From Paenibacillus senegalimassiliensis (GTDB taxonomy: Bacteria; Bacillota; Bacilli; Paenibacillales; Paenibacillaceae), in the NCBI RefSeq assembly GCF_001486585.1, contig NZ_LN909042.1, forward strand, positions 305,709-369,708: a stretch of DNA of 64,000 nt, given 5' to 3'. Below are positions 43,192 to 52,326 of the stretch, piece after piece; the stretch's first letter is position 1; each line of letters begins with the position of its first letter. The translations under genes were made by a program, and so were the position numbers. Below the pieces are notes generated by a model. That model made no database searches and was not told the DNA's origin. It worked only from the letters and a program-made list of their open reading frames with translations.

Positions 43192-45912
43192 ATGCATAGA
43201 TATTGGGATAGCGTTGTAAGACCTATTCTTGAGATTACAAAACCTAAGTCAATTGTCGAGATTGGTGTGAATGAGGGGAAAAATACACTCCAGTTAATAG
43301 AGTATTGTGAGAAACATAATTCACAATTATACTCGATCGACCCATATAAGGCGGATATTTTAGATTCTTATGATGAGCACCCAAACTTCCATTTTGTTAA
43401 AGATATTAGCTTAAATGCATTATACAGATTTGAAAATTTTGATATGGTTCTTCTTGATGGAGATCATAATTGGTATACGGTATATCATGAGTTGTTGCTA
43501 ATCGAAAAAAACTGTGATAGATTCCCCTTAATAATTGCGCATGATATCGGATGGCCATATGGACGTAGAGACTTGTATTATAATCCAGAATTAATACCTA
43601 AAGAATACTTAAAACCGTATAAAAATGATGGCTTGGTATTAGGAACAAGTGAATTATCACAAGTCGGTGGTTTAAATAGACATCTTAATAATTGTGTATA
43701 TGAAAACAATTATAAGAACGGCGTCCTTACTGCTATTGAGGATTTTCTTTCAGAATCACAACAATCATTAAAATTATTCACTTATCCAGCCTATCATGGT
43801 TTAGGAATTATATATTCTAATGAATACAATTATTTGGTTAATCATCTGGAAAAGTTTAACGTTCAAGTACTGCAAGATTTAGAGAAAATAAGAGTTCAAG
43901 GTCTACTACAGACTAGTGAATTTAAAAACACAAACAACCAATTAACTATCAAAATAAACGAACTTGAAAATATGGAAATATTATTAAAAAGAGAAATTTC
44001 GATTCTTAAAGAAGAAAATTTTAAAATCGAAGACACTTTAAACAACGTAGAGAAAACTAATAATCAAATATTAAGAGAAAAAGAAGAAATTTTGAATGAA
44101 AAAGAAAAAGCCATATTTAAATTGGAAGAAGAATTAATTTTATCAAAAAGAAAAATGATAGAGTTGGAAAATAATATATTAATCAAAGATCAAGAAATAG
44201 ACCTGCATTTAAATTCTATAAAATATCAAATTGGTAATGAATTTATAAGTTGCTATTACCGACCAATTAATCTTCTATCCCTGCCCTTTAAATTATTGAG
44301 GCTCTACAAAGACGGTAAAAATAAAAAAAATAGATATAAAACTCCATCTACCTTCGTTCAAAAGAAAAAAAATGAAATGAAATATGAAGTGTCAATTGTA
44401 ATATGTGTTCATAATGCTTTGGAAGATTTGAAAATATGCTTGGAAAGTTTGTATTCAAAGAAAACCGTACCGTTCAATCTCATTATTGTTGATGATGGTA
44501 GCGATTCAATTACTAAAGAATTTTTAGACAAAAAGAGATCTAAATATAATTATTCGTTATTCACGAATGATAGTGCATTAGGGTATACAATCTCCGCTAA
44601 TAAGGGTATTAAGGTAGCTGATTCAAGATATGTAATTCTATTAAATAGTGACACTATAGTAACTTACAGATGGTTAGAAAAACTTATTGAATGCATGGAA
44701 AGTGATGAATCTAATGGCATAGTAGGTCCACTTTCAAATGCTGCTAGTTGGCAGTCTGTTCCTAGGTTAAAGGATGGCGATGATTGGTCGCTCAATCCAC
44801 TAAATGGTTTAACAATTGAACAAATGGCTAAAATCGTAAAAGATGCATCGAACAAAAATTTTCCCGAAGTACCTTTAATAAACGGATTCTGTTATATGAT
44901 TTCAAAGAAGGTCATTGATACAATTGGTCTTCTAGATGAAGAGACATTTCCGAAAGGGTATGGAGAGGAGGATGACTATTCCTTTAGAGCTTCTAATGCT
45001 GGTTTCAAATTAAGAGTTGCAGATAATTGCTATATTTATCATGCTAAATCCAAGAGTTTTACACCGGAGGGAAGGAAAAAGATTATAAGTAAATCCAAGG
45101 AATTACTCTTGGAGAAACATTCTAAACAAAAGGTTCTTAATGCAGTTAACCTACTAAGCAGCGATAGTTATTTAGGAAATTTACGTAGTAAAATTGAAAC
45201 TAAATGTAGTGAGATTTATACTCGCGCGAAGAACATCGAACAAACAGATGGAAAAGATTATAAAGTTGTGGTTTATACAGCAATATTTGGGGATTATGAT
45301 GAATTGAAAGAACCAATAGTAAAAGTGGATGGTGTTGATTATATTTGTTTTACAAATAATCCAAGAGTTTCCTCCGAAGGTTGGAAGGTTATACATGTTG
45401 AAGAAGATAAGTCGATTGACCTTGTTCGAAATGCTAGAAAAGTAAAAATCTTAGCACATAAGTATCTTCCAGATTACGATTACAGCGTATGGATGGATGC
45501 AAATTTCCAGATTCTTGATAACCCTGTTAGGTTAATTAATGAACATTTGAAGGTAAGTAATCTTGCTGCCTTTAAACACTCTGGAGGAAGGACTTGCGTG
45601 TATTCAGAGGCTGATGCATGCATCCGTCTTGGGAAAGATGATCCTGATATTATAAAAAGACAAATGGAAATCTATAACTTAGAAGGATACCCAGAATTTA
45701 ATGGATTGGTTGAGACTGGAGTGCTTTTACGAAAGCATAAAGAACCTGAACTTGTTGAGTCAATGGAATTATGGTGGACCCAAATACAACAATTTAGTAG
45801 AAGAGATCAGTTGAGTTTTAATTATGTAATGTGGAAAATGAACTATGATTTCAAAATAATCGAAGATTATATAAGGGATAACTTTTGCTTTGTTTGGACT
45901 CCACATAAGTAA
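43192..45912 (+). CDS. Trimodular methyltransferase - GT2 - DUF616 glycosyltransferase
   Basis: A 906-residue protein. Residues about 1-215 resemble a class I SAM methyltransferase of the Methyltransf_24 type (SIVEIGVNEGKNTLQLIEY, LYSIDPY, MVLLDGDHNWYTVYHELLLI). Residues about 225-340 are a long coiled coil. Residues about 395-640 are a GT2 domain (YEVSIVICVHNALEDLKICLESL, VILLNSDTIV with its DxD-equivalent, YGEEDDYSFRASNAGF). Residues about 685-906 match the DUF616/TOD1-MUCI70 glycosyltransferase-like family (YKVVVYTAIFGDYDELKEP, YDYSVWMDANFQI). ATG 43192 is preferred to TTG 43171. It may assemble or cap the polymer exported by the adjacent ABC transporter; specificity is not deducible. Confidence 0.78.
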   Translation: MHRYWDSVVRPILEITKPKSIVEIGVNEGKNTLQLIEYCEKHNSQLYSIDPYKADILDSYDEHPNFHFVKDISLNALYRFENFDMVLLDGDHNWYTVYHELLLIEKNCDRFPLIIAHDIGWPYGRRDLYYNPELIPKEYLKPYKNDGLVLGTSELSQVGGLNRHLNNCVYENNYKNGVLTAIEDFLSESQQSLKLFTYPAYHGLGIIYSNEYNYLVNHLEKFNVQVLQDLEKIRVQGLLQTSEFKNTNNQLTIKINELENMEILLKREISILKEENFKIEDTLNNVEKTNNQILREKEEILNEKEKAIFKLEEELILSKRKMIELENNILIKDQEIDLHLNSIKYQIGNEFISCYYRPINLLSLPFKLLRLYKDGKNKKNRYKTPSTFVQKKKNEMKYEVSIVICVHNALEDLKICLESLYSKKTVPFNLIIVDDGSDSITKEFLDKKRSKYNYSLFTNDSALGYTISANKGIKVADSRYVILLNSDTIVTYRWLEKLIECMESDESNGIVGPLSNAASWQSVPRLKDGDDWSLNPLNGLTIEQMAKIVKDASNKNFPEVPLINGFCYMISKKVIDTIGLLDEETFPKGYGEEDDYSFRASNAGFKLRVADNCYIYHAKSKSFTPEGRKKIISKSKELLLEKHSKQKVLNAVNLLSSDSYLGNLRSKIETKCSEIYTRAKNIEQTDGKDYKVVVYTAIFGDYDELKEPIVKVDGVDYICFTNNPRVSSEGWKVIHVEEDKSIDLVRNARKVKILAHKYLPDYDYSVWMDANFQILDNPVRLINEHLKVSNLAAFKHSGGRTCVYSEADACIRLGKDDPDIIKRQMEIYNLEGYPEFNGLVETGVLLRKHKEPELVESMELWWTQIQQFSRRDQLSFNYVMWKMNYDFKIIEDYIRDNFCFVWTPHK

Positions 45913-45932
45913 ATGGTTAGTAGGTGGAATTT

Positions 45933-47978
45933 ATGAAAAAACTGAGTTTTTGCATTAAAACTTGCATTCCTAATAAGGATAGCCTTAGAACTTGGGGGGA
46001 CTACTACTTAGCAAGAAGTTTGGGTGAAGCCTTGAAAAGGCAAGGCCATGAGTATCATATTCAAGTAATGGCAGAGTGGTATAATGACAGTGATAGAGAT
46101 ACGGATATAGTCATTTTTATGAGGGGTTTAACTCCGTATAGAGTTAAACCCCACCATTATAATATAATGTGGAATATCTCTCACCCTCACATGGTAACAG
46201 AAAAGGAATATAATTCTTTTGATCTCATATTAATCGCTTCAGAATCCTATTCAAAACAGTTGAAGGATAAACTAGATCCTCATGTTGAAACATTTTTACA
46301 GTTTACAGATAGAAATATTTTTAGTCCTGACTTTAGGGAAGAACTTAAAACCAATATATTGTTCGTGGGTAATTCAAGAAAAATATATCGACCAATAGTT
46401 AAAGAAGCAATTGAAAATAATTTAAATATTTCAATATTCGGCCAGAATTGGGAAGGAATAATACCAGGTAAAAAAATTGAAAATTGGTTTCCAAATGATA
46501 AATTGAATCAATTATACTCCTCTTGTGAAATATTGTTGAATGACCATTGGGAAGATATGAAAATTAATGGTTTTATTAACAATAGGTTTTTCGATGCCGT
46601 AGCATGTGGTGCTATTTTAATTAATGATAATAATTCTGAAATAAGAAGATTATTCCCTAACGCGATTATTTACAACAATGAAACTACATCTTTATTAAGT
46701 GTTGTGAATATGATTTATCAGAATTTTGACCTATATAAAAGAGAAGCAATGAACCTGCAAGAAGCAGTTTTAACACAGCACACAGCCGATAATAGGGCAC
46801 AAGAATTACTGAAGTTTATTGAAATGTATTACTCAGAAAATAAAATCATTTATAGATCGGCATCATCAAAAAGGAGTTTTGTTGGTAGAGTTAAAGAAAT
46901 TGTTGTTGGTGCAACGGGGTACGGAAAGTTATATAAAATATTATATAAGCCATATAAAATGTTTTTTAAAAAATACGAACAATTAATATATTATATATCC
47001 AAACTTGGATTGACTAAAAAAAACATTATGAGTAATGATAACAACTTAATTTGTTTTTTAGTGAGTGATAATGAACCTACTACGACAAAAGGAGATTTTT
47101 TTTCTGCCAAGGCACTAGGGGATAAACTTATTGAAAACTACAATTACGCTATACTGTATCTTAAAAAACGAAATCCATATGAGTGGAATAACATACCTGC
47201 CAATACAGATTATGTGATTTCTATGCTCCATGATACTGACCTAAGATATATAAACATACCTACAACCACAAAAAAGATCGCTTGGATGAGAAGTTATGTT
47301 AAAGAATGGGTAGCGAATCCTAGTATTCACGAATACGATGGTTACCTGACTACATCAACATTCTGGGATGATTTTATAAAAAGGCGCTTACCGATTAAGA
47401 AATGTTTAGGAATATTGCCATTAGGAGTTAGTGAAGAAGTTATCAACCCAAACACATCACTTGAAAGAGATATCGATGTATGCTTCATTGGAAATATTTT
47501 GGATTATGATAGACAGATTGTTCGTGACTTAGATTTAAGTTTAGGAGTTAACTTTCACTTTTATGGCAAATTAGAAAATAAACAAGGTCACCCTTGGAAA
47601 GGGTATCATAAGGGTGAAATAGAACACTCAAAAATATTTGAAATTTATAGTAGAAGTAAAATTGTAGTAGAGGATACTTCAGCAATGACTTATAATACTA
47701 TAAATTTGCGTACTTATGAGGCTGCAGCATGCGGTGCGCTTATTATAGCAAACGATACTCCAGGATTAGAGAAACTTCTAGAAAATAATGTAGAGATATA
47801 TACAAGTAAAAGTGATTTGACTGATAAAATATTGTTTTATCTAAACAATCCACAGTTAAGGCAGGAGAAAGCAGAAGCAGCTCGGAAAATTGTTTTAAAA
47901 GAACATACATTTAGTAAACGAGCAGAGCAATTTCAAGAAATAATTACTATGGAGCTCAACTCTCACAGCATGAAATAG
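45933..47978 (+). CDS. Tandem CgeB-type glycosyltransferase
   Basis: A 681-residue protein with two similar halves. Each half has a GT-B-like fold and ends in a CgeB/Glyco_trans_1_2 type donor region: FFDAVACGAILINDNNSEIRRLF near residue 215 and LRTYEAAACGALIIANDTPGLEKLL near residue 590. The halves also share an early D-x-V-I-x-M segment (DIVIFMRGL and DYVISMLHD) and are joined by a basic linker (GKLYKILYKPYKMFFKKYEQ). This points to an internal duplication giving two transferase sites. ATG 45933 has AGTAGGTGG upstream; the GTG at 45924 lies within that site. It is the last intact gene of the AT-rich island. Confidence 0.75.
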   Translation: MKKLSFCIKTCIPNKDSLRTWGDYYLARSLGEALKRQGHEYHIQVMAEWYNDSDRDTDIVIFMRGLTPYRVKPHHYNIMWNISHPHMVTEKEYNSFDLILIASESYSKQLKDKLDPHVETFLQFTDRNIFSPDFREELKTNILFVGNSRKIYRPIVKEAIENNLNISIFGQNWEGIIPGKKIENWFPNDKLNQLYSSCEILLNDHWEDMKINGFINNRFFDAVACGAILINDNNSEIRRLFPNAIIYNNETTSLLSVVNMIYQNFDLYKREAMNLQEAVLTQHTADNRAQELLKFIEMYYSENKIIYRSASSKRSFVGRVKEIVVGATGYGKLYKILYKPYKMFFKKYEQLIYYISKLGLTKKNIMSNDNNLICFLVSDNEPTTTKGDFFSAKALGDKLIENYNYAILYLKKRNPYEWNNIPANTDYVISMLHDTDLRYINIPTTTKKIAWMRSYVKEWVANPSIHEYDGYLTTSTFWDDFIKRRLPIKKCLGILPLGVSEEVINPNTSLERDIDVCFIGNILDYDRQIVRDLDLSLGVNFHFYGKLENKQGHPWKGYHKGEIEHSKIFEIYSRSKIVVEDTSAMTYNTINLRTYEAAACGALIIANDTPGLEKLLENNVEIYTSKSDLTDKILFYLNNPQLRQEKAEAARKIVLKEHTFSKRAEQFQEIITMELNSHSMK

Positions 47979-48029
47979 GCATATAAGCCTTGATGTAATT
48001 GGGAAGAGAAGCGATTAGTACTGTAATTG

Positions 48030-48880
48030 ACTATTAATCATGTCGGATAGTTTCTTATCGACTTGAATGGCGAATTCATTAGTTAATTCCACCAATTGTT
48101 TTAAAATCGGCTGCGCAGTTTAAGGTGTCGACTTCATCAAAGAGAAAATAAAGCATAACCTCTAGTGTTAACTAATCCGTGCTTTGCCGATGTTGCCAGG
48201 CTAGTAAAATATATAGCAGTTAAAAGACAATCAAAGTATGGCTAATGAGCAAGTAATAGGAGCCCTTAAAATTCTTTTTACAGGCACAGAGCGGATTTGA
48301 TATATTTGGATGATTTTCTGTGCCATCAATGTTATATTGGCCGATAGAATAGCAGTCATTCGTTTTTTTTGGACCGATGGCGGGCAAGAACTACTACGAC
48401 TGGAATACGAGAACCAGTTCCGTATAAATCAGGCGCAAAATATTCCGATAGTTCCCCTCCTGAACGCGCGGAGTGGAAGACCAGATGCGTGTCGGAAAGC
48501 AGTGCTTATTTCCATCGTCTATAACCGCAGAGGTGCTTGTCGATTCCTGGATGAATACTCGTAATATCGGCTTGCATGGAACTGACGAAGTCCAAAGTAA
48601 GAAACGTATGGTCGTCCGACCAGCCCCACAGCTTTGCTCTGATTTCGCTCGAACATGGAATCGTCCACAATGAACACGGATGTTCGCGTGACGGAAGTCA
48701 GGGGTTCGACTCGCTGCACTGTGTCACTGCTAAGTGAATTCAAGAAGCGCTGGCAAGCAAAGCCACTATGATTAAGAAAGCGATAGATGGCATCTTTTCC
48801 TGGGGAAGCTTAACTTTTAGTGCTTTGGAGCAGAAGAAAACAGGTTTTCATATGAAAGAGTAGCACGAAAACAAGCAGAA
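48030..48880 (-). pseudogene. Degenerate IS4-like transposase
   Basis: On the minus strand the best-preserved part (about 48520-48830) reads GKDAIYRFLNHSGFACQRF, VQRVEPLTSVTRTSVFIVDD, SMFERNQSKAVGLVGRPY, which follows the DD-containing N-terminal region of IS4-family transposases (VDDS-x-F-x-R-x-x-SKAVEL). Further along, a fragment reading AQPILKQLVELTNEF (about 48040-48120) resembles their C-terminal tail. The parts in between are broken by stops and frame changes. No inverted repeats were found. It lies at the right side of the AT-rich island, just before the rhamnose genes. Confidence 0.55.
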
Positions 48881-49008
48881 ACATTCGGTGGGAAACGAAA
48901 GAAGCTGAGAAAAAAGAGATATGTAAGAAGTTGGAACAACTGAAAAAAATGGTTAACCAATCGATGCTTGTAGTCAAGTGCGAAAAAATAATAAAGGTGG
49001 AGAGCTAT

Positions 49009-49752
49009 GTGAAGGGAATTGTACTAGCAGGAGGTACTGGCTCGCGTCTATACCCTCTTACCAAAGTAACAAATAAACACCTGTTGCCGGTAGGTAAATA
49101 TCCAATGATTTTTCATGCTGTGAATAAATTAAAACAAGCTGGAGTCGTTGATATTCTTGTCGTTACTGGTAAAGAACATATGGGAGATGTAGTAAATTTA
49201 CTCGGTAGTGGTGGTGAGATGGGAGTTTTTTTTACCTACAAAGTTCAAGATGAAGCTGGAGGAATCGCTCAGGCCCTCGGTCTTGCTGAGCATTTTGTTG
49301 GAGAAGATCAAATGCTCGTAATTCTTGGAGATAATGTATTTGCTGACGATATTTCTCCTTTTGTAGAAAAATTCAAGAAGCAGCAAGCAGGAGCAAAAAT
49401 CCTGATTCAAGAGGTTCAAGACCCTAAACGTTTCGGGGTTCCAGAGATCCAAGGTGACAAAATCATTGATATTGAAGAAAAGCCTCAGTCGCCTAAATCA
49501 AATTATGCAGTAACGGGCATCTATATGTTTGACAATAATGTTTTTGATATTATTAAAACTCTTAAGCCCTCTGCTCGAGGGGAACTGGAGATTACTGATG
49601 TCAATAATGCATATATTGAACGTGGAGAGCTTGCCTTTGATGTTCTTCAAGGTTGGTGGACAGATGCGGGTACACATGCGTCATTAGCAAAAGCTAATGA
49701 ACTTGCAAAAGATCTAGTTTTTGGAGAAGAATACGGCAAGCTGAAGTTATAA
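49009..49752 (+). CDS. rfbA: Glucose-1-phosphate thymidylyltransferase
   Basis: A 247-residue short-form RmlA that makes dTDP-glucose, step one of dTDP-L-rhamnose synthesis. Seen: MKGIVLAGGTGSRLYPLTKV (nucleotide-binding loop), NKHLLPVGKYPMIFH, LVILGDNVFADD near residue 108 and GWWTDAGTHASL near residue 220. The frame is open back to 48931, but GTG 49009 starts exactly at the conserved N-terminus and has GGTGGAG seven bases ahead. It heads an rfbACBD operon; the sequence immediately upstream belongs to the decayed transposase region, so the promoter may have been brought by or survived that insertion. Confidence 0.92.
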   Translation: MKGIVLAGGTGSRLYPLTKVTNKHLLPVGKYPMIFHAVNKLKQAGVVDILVVTGKEHMGDVVNLLGSGGEMGVFFTYKVQDEAGGIAQALGLAEHFVGEDQMLVILGDNVFADDISPFVEKFKKQQAGAKILIQEVQDPKRFGVPEIQGDKIIDIEEKPQSPKSNYAVTGIYMFDNNVFDIIKTLKPSARGELEITDVNNAYIERGELAFDVLQGWWTDAGTHASLAKANELAKDLVFGEEYGKLKL

Positions 49753-49782
49753 TATAGATCTTTACAGTAGGAGGGAAAAGCT

Positions 49783-50331
49783 ATGAGACTTACTCCTTTG
49801 AAGCTACAAGGTTCGTTTTTACTTGAACCGGTGGTACATGGCGATCACCGGGGTTTTTTTATGGAAAGCTATAATGAGCAGGTGATGCAGGAGCTCGGAG
49901 TCACCTATCCCTTTATTCAAGATAATCAGTCTTTATCAGCAGAACCGGGGGTACTGCGGGGATTGCACTACCAGCTAAGTCCTAAAGCACAAACGAAGCT
50001 AATTCGTGTACTCTCTGGGGCTATTTATGATGTAATTCTGGACATCCGTCGTAGCTCGCCAACGTTCGGCCAATGGGTTGCAGTCACGCTTAGTGAGCAC
50101 AATAAGCGACAATTGCTGATTCCTAAGGGTTTTGCTCATGGCTTCTGTACTCTTGTACCTAATACCCAAGTTTTATATAAGGTGGACGAATACTATTCCC
50201 CGGAGGATGATCGCGGCATATTATGGAACGATCCGGCGCTAGCGATTGATTGGCCGGTAAGTGAGCCGCTGCTTTCTGATAAAGACAGGCATCATCCGAC
50301 TTTGGCAGAAGCAGAAATGAATTTCGACTAG
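49783..50331 (+). CDS. rfbC: dTDP-4-dehydrorhamnose 3,5-epimerase
   Basis: A 182-residue cupin-fold epimerase. Seen: EPVVHGDHRGFFMESYN near residue 14, DNQSLSAEPGVLRGLHYQ near residue 46 with the catalytic His, KLIRVLSGAIYDVILDIR, and PKGFAHGFCTLV near residue 112. AGGAGGGAAAAGCT precedes the ATG. Product of the third step (dTDP-4-keto-L-rhamnose). It sits between rfbA and rfbB in the order A-C-B-D. Confidence 0.95.
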   Translation: MRLTPLKLQGSFLLEPVVHGDHRGFFMESYNEQVMQELGVTYPFIQDNQSLSAEPGVLRGLHYQLSPKAQTKLIRVLSGAIYDVILDIRRSSPTFGQWVAVTLSEHNKRQLLIPKGFAHGFCTLVPNTQVLYKVDEYYSPEDDRGILWNDPALAIDWPVSEPLLSDKDRHHPTLAEAEMNFD

Positions 50332-50344
50332 GAGGACTTTTCTC

Positions 50345-51367
50345 ATGAAACTGCTTGTCACAGGCGGTGCCGGCTTTATTGGCAGCAACTTTGTATTATA
50401 TATGCTGGATCAGCATCCCGAGTACCAGATTATTAATGTGGATGCTCTTACTTATGCCGGAAATCTGGAGAATTTGAAGTCTGCAGAAGGCAATGCGAAT
50501 CATACTTTCCACAAGGCGGATATTACCGATGCTCAGGCTATGAATGAACTGGTCAGCCAAGGCGTGGATGTGATCGTCAATTTTGCGGCGGAGTCGCATG
50601 TGGATCGCAGCATCCTGGAGCCGGAAGTTTTTGTGAAAACGAATGTACTTGGTACACAGGTGCTTCTGGAAGCAGCGCGCCAGCATGGTGTTCAGAAATT
50701 CGTTCAGGTCTCCACCGACGAGGTATACGGGACATTGGGAGAGACCGGACTGTTCACTGAGGAAACACCGTTAACTCCTAACAGCCCCTATTCAGCTAGT
50801 AAAGCAGGCGGGGATTTGCTAGTTCGCGCTTACCATGAAACCTTTGGCCTTTCCGTAAACATTACACGTTGCTCCAACAACTACGGACCGTATCAATTCC
50901 CCGAGAAGCTTATTCCATTGATGATCTCCAAGGCGTTAGCGAACGAAGCCCTGCCTGTATACGGAGATGGCTTGAACATTCGTGACTGGCTTTATGTAGA
51001 AGACCATTGCAGTGCTATTGATTTGGTCATTCATCAGGGGCGCGATGGGGAAGTGTACAACATTGGTGGGAACAATGAACGGACTAACTTGCATATTGTA
51101 AAAACCATTCTGGAGCAGCTAGGTAAGTCTGAATCACTGATTAAGTATGTTCAGGATCGGCCCGGCCATGATCGTCGTTATGGCATTGATCCGACCAAGA
51201 CGATGACAGAACTGGGCTGGAAGCCAAAGCACTCTTTTGAGACGGGAATTCAAGAAACCATTCGTTGGTACCTGGACAATCGGGAATGGTGGACTCGCAT
51301 CCAATCGGGAGCGTACCAGGAGTATTTCGTTAAGCAATATGGTGAACGGCTGGAAGGGCGCTTATGA
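50345..51367 (+). CDS. rfbB: dTDP-glucose 4,6-dehydratase
   Basis: A 340-residue extended SDR. KLLVTGGAGFIGSNFVLYML is the NAD-binding motif, FAAESHVDRSI and VSTDEVYGTLG (catalytic Thr-Asp-Glu) follow, and YSASKAGGD near residue 150 holds the Tyr-x3-Lys pair; RCSNNYGPYQFPEKLIPLMI is diagnostic of RmlB. TAGGAGGAC precedes ATG. The stop overlaps rfbD by 4 bp. Catalyses the second step of dTDP-L-rhamnose synthesis. Confidence 0.96.
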   Translation: MKLLVTGGAGFIGSNFVLYMLDQHPEYQIINVDALTYAGNLENLKSAEGNANHTFHKADITDAQAMNELVSQGVDVIVNFAAESHVDRSILEPEVFVKTNVLGTQVLLEAARQHGVQKFVQVSTDEVYGTLGETGLFTEETPLTPNSPYSASKAGGDLLVRAYHETFGLSVNITRCSNNYGPYQFPEKLIPLMISKALANEALPVYGDGLNIRDWLYVEDHCSAIDLVIHQGRDGEVYNIGGNNERTNLHIVKTILEQLGKSESLIKYVQDRPGHDRRYGIDPTKTMTELGWKPKHSFETGIQETIRWYLDNREWWTRIQSGAYQEYFVKQYGERLEGRL

Positions 51368-52233
51368 GAGTGGTGGTGACTGGAGCTGAAGGGCAGTTAG
51401 GTAAGGATGTCGTAAAAGTTTTTGAGCAAGCAGGTCATGAACTATTGCCCACCGACCGTAATACGCTGGATATCACCGATCAGGAGATGTGTTTGAGGGT
51501 CGTCCGGCAGTTTCAACCTGATATTGTCATTCATTGCGCAGCTTATACAGCAGTAGATCAGGCCGAACAAGATGTTGACATGGCATACGCTGTAAATGCG
51601 ACCGGAACTCGTAACATGGTGCTCGCCGCCGAACAGGTAAAGGCTAAATTTTGCTATATCAGTACGGACTATGTATTCGATGGTACATCTGATGTGCCTT
51701 ACCAGGAATACGACAATACGAATCCGCAAAGTATTTATGGCAAGTCCAAACGTGCTGGAGAACAGTTAGTTCAAAGTTTGTCCTCGTCGTTCTTCATAGT
51801 GCGAACCTCTTGGGTGTATGGGCAATATGGACATAATTTTGTGAAAACCATGCTACGACTGGGAGAAGAGAAGCCAGCTCTTCAGGTGGTGAATGATCAA
51901 AAAGGTTCACCTACCTACACGGTGGATCTGGCAACTTTTCTACTTGAACTGGTTGCTACGCAGAAATTTGGCACTTATCATGTCTCTAACTTAGGAGAAT
52001 GTACATGGTATGAGTTTGCCCAAGCGATTTTTGCAGAAGCGGCTGATATTCGTGGAAAGGGCTTTACAGTCAAGGTGGAGCCTTGCTCGACCGAGGAATT
52101 TCCCCGCCCAGCACCACGTCCAAGCAATTCGGTCATGGATCACTTAAGTATTCGTACCAACGGATTACAGGATTTGCGGCCATGGCGTGAGGGACTGAGG
52201 GCATTTTTGGAAGAGATGAAGGATGAGCTTTAA
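51364..52233 (+). CDS. rfbD: dTDP-4-dehydrorhamnose reductase
   Basis: A 289-residue SDR. MRVVVTGAEGQLGKDVVKVF is the cofactor motif; HCAAYTAVDQAEQD, ISTDYVFDG and SIYGKSKRAGEQ (Tyr-x3-Lys) are the RmlD landmarks, as is VRTSWVYGQYGHNFV. Final NADPH-dependent step to dTDP-L-rhamnose. ATGA overlap with rfbB; a terminator begins eight bases after the stop, closing the operon. Confidence 0.95.
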   Translation: MRVVVTGAEGQLGKDVVKVFEQAGHELLPTDRNTLDITDQEMCLRVVRQFQPDIVIHCAAYTAVDQAEQDVDMAYAVNATGTRNMVLAAEQVKAKFCYISTDYVFDGTSDVPYQEYDNTNPQSIYGKSKRAGEQLVQSLSSSFFIVRTSWVYGQYGHNFVKTMLRLGEEKPALQVVNDQKGSPTYTVDLATFLLELVATQKFGTYHVSNLGECTWYEFAQAIFAEAADIRGKGFTVKVEPCSTEEFPRPAPRPSNSVMDHLSIRTNGLQDLRPWREGLRAFLEEMKDEL

Positions 52234-52241
52234 ATAATAGG

Positions 52242-52284
52242 GAGAAGCTAATTGTTGTAGTGCAAATAATTAGCTTCTCTTTAT
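52242..52284 (+). terminator. Rho-independent terminator after rfbACBD
   Basis: Perfect 12-bp stem GAGAAGCTAATT / AATTAGCTTCTC with a 14-base loop, followed by TTTATT. Confidence 0.85.
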
Positions 52285-52326
52285 TGTATAGTGTTTCCGC
52301 TAGTAATTATTTTTTATATCAGCTTC

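Noticed and set aside
48931..49008. N-terminal extension of rfbA
   Set aside because: The 26 extra residues precede the conserved MKGIVLAGG start; GTG 49009 has the better ribosome binding site.
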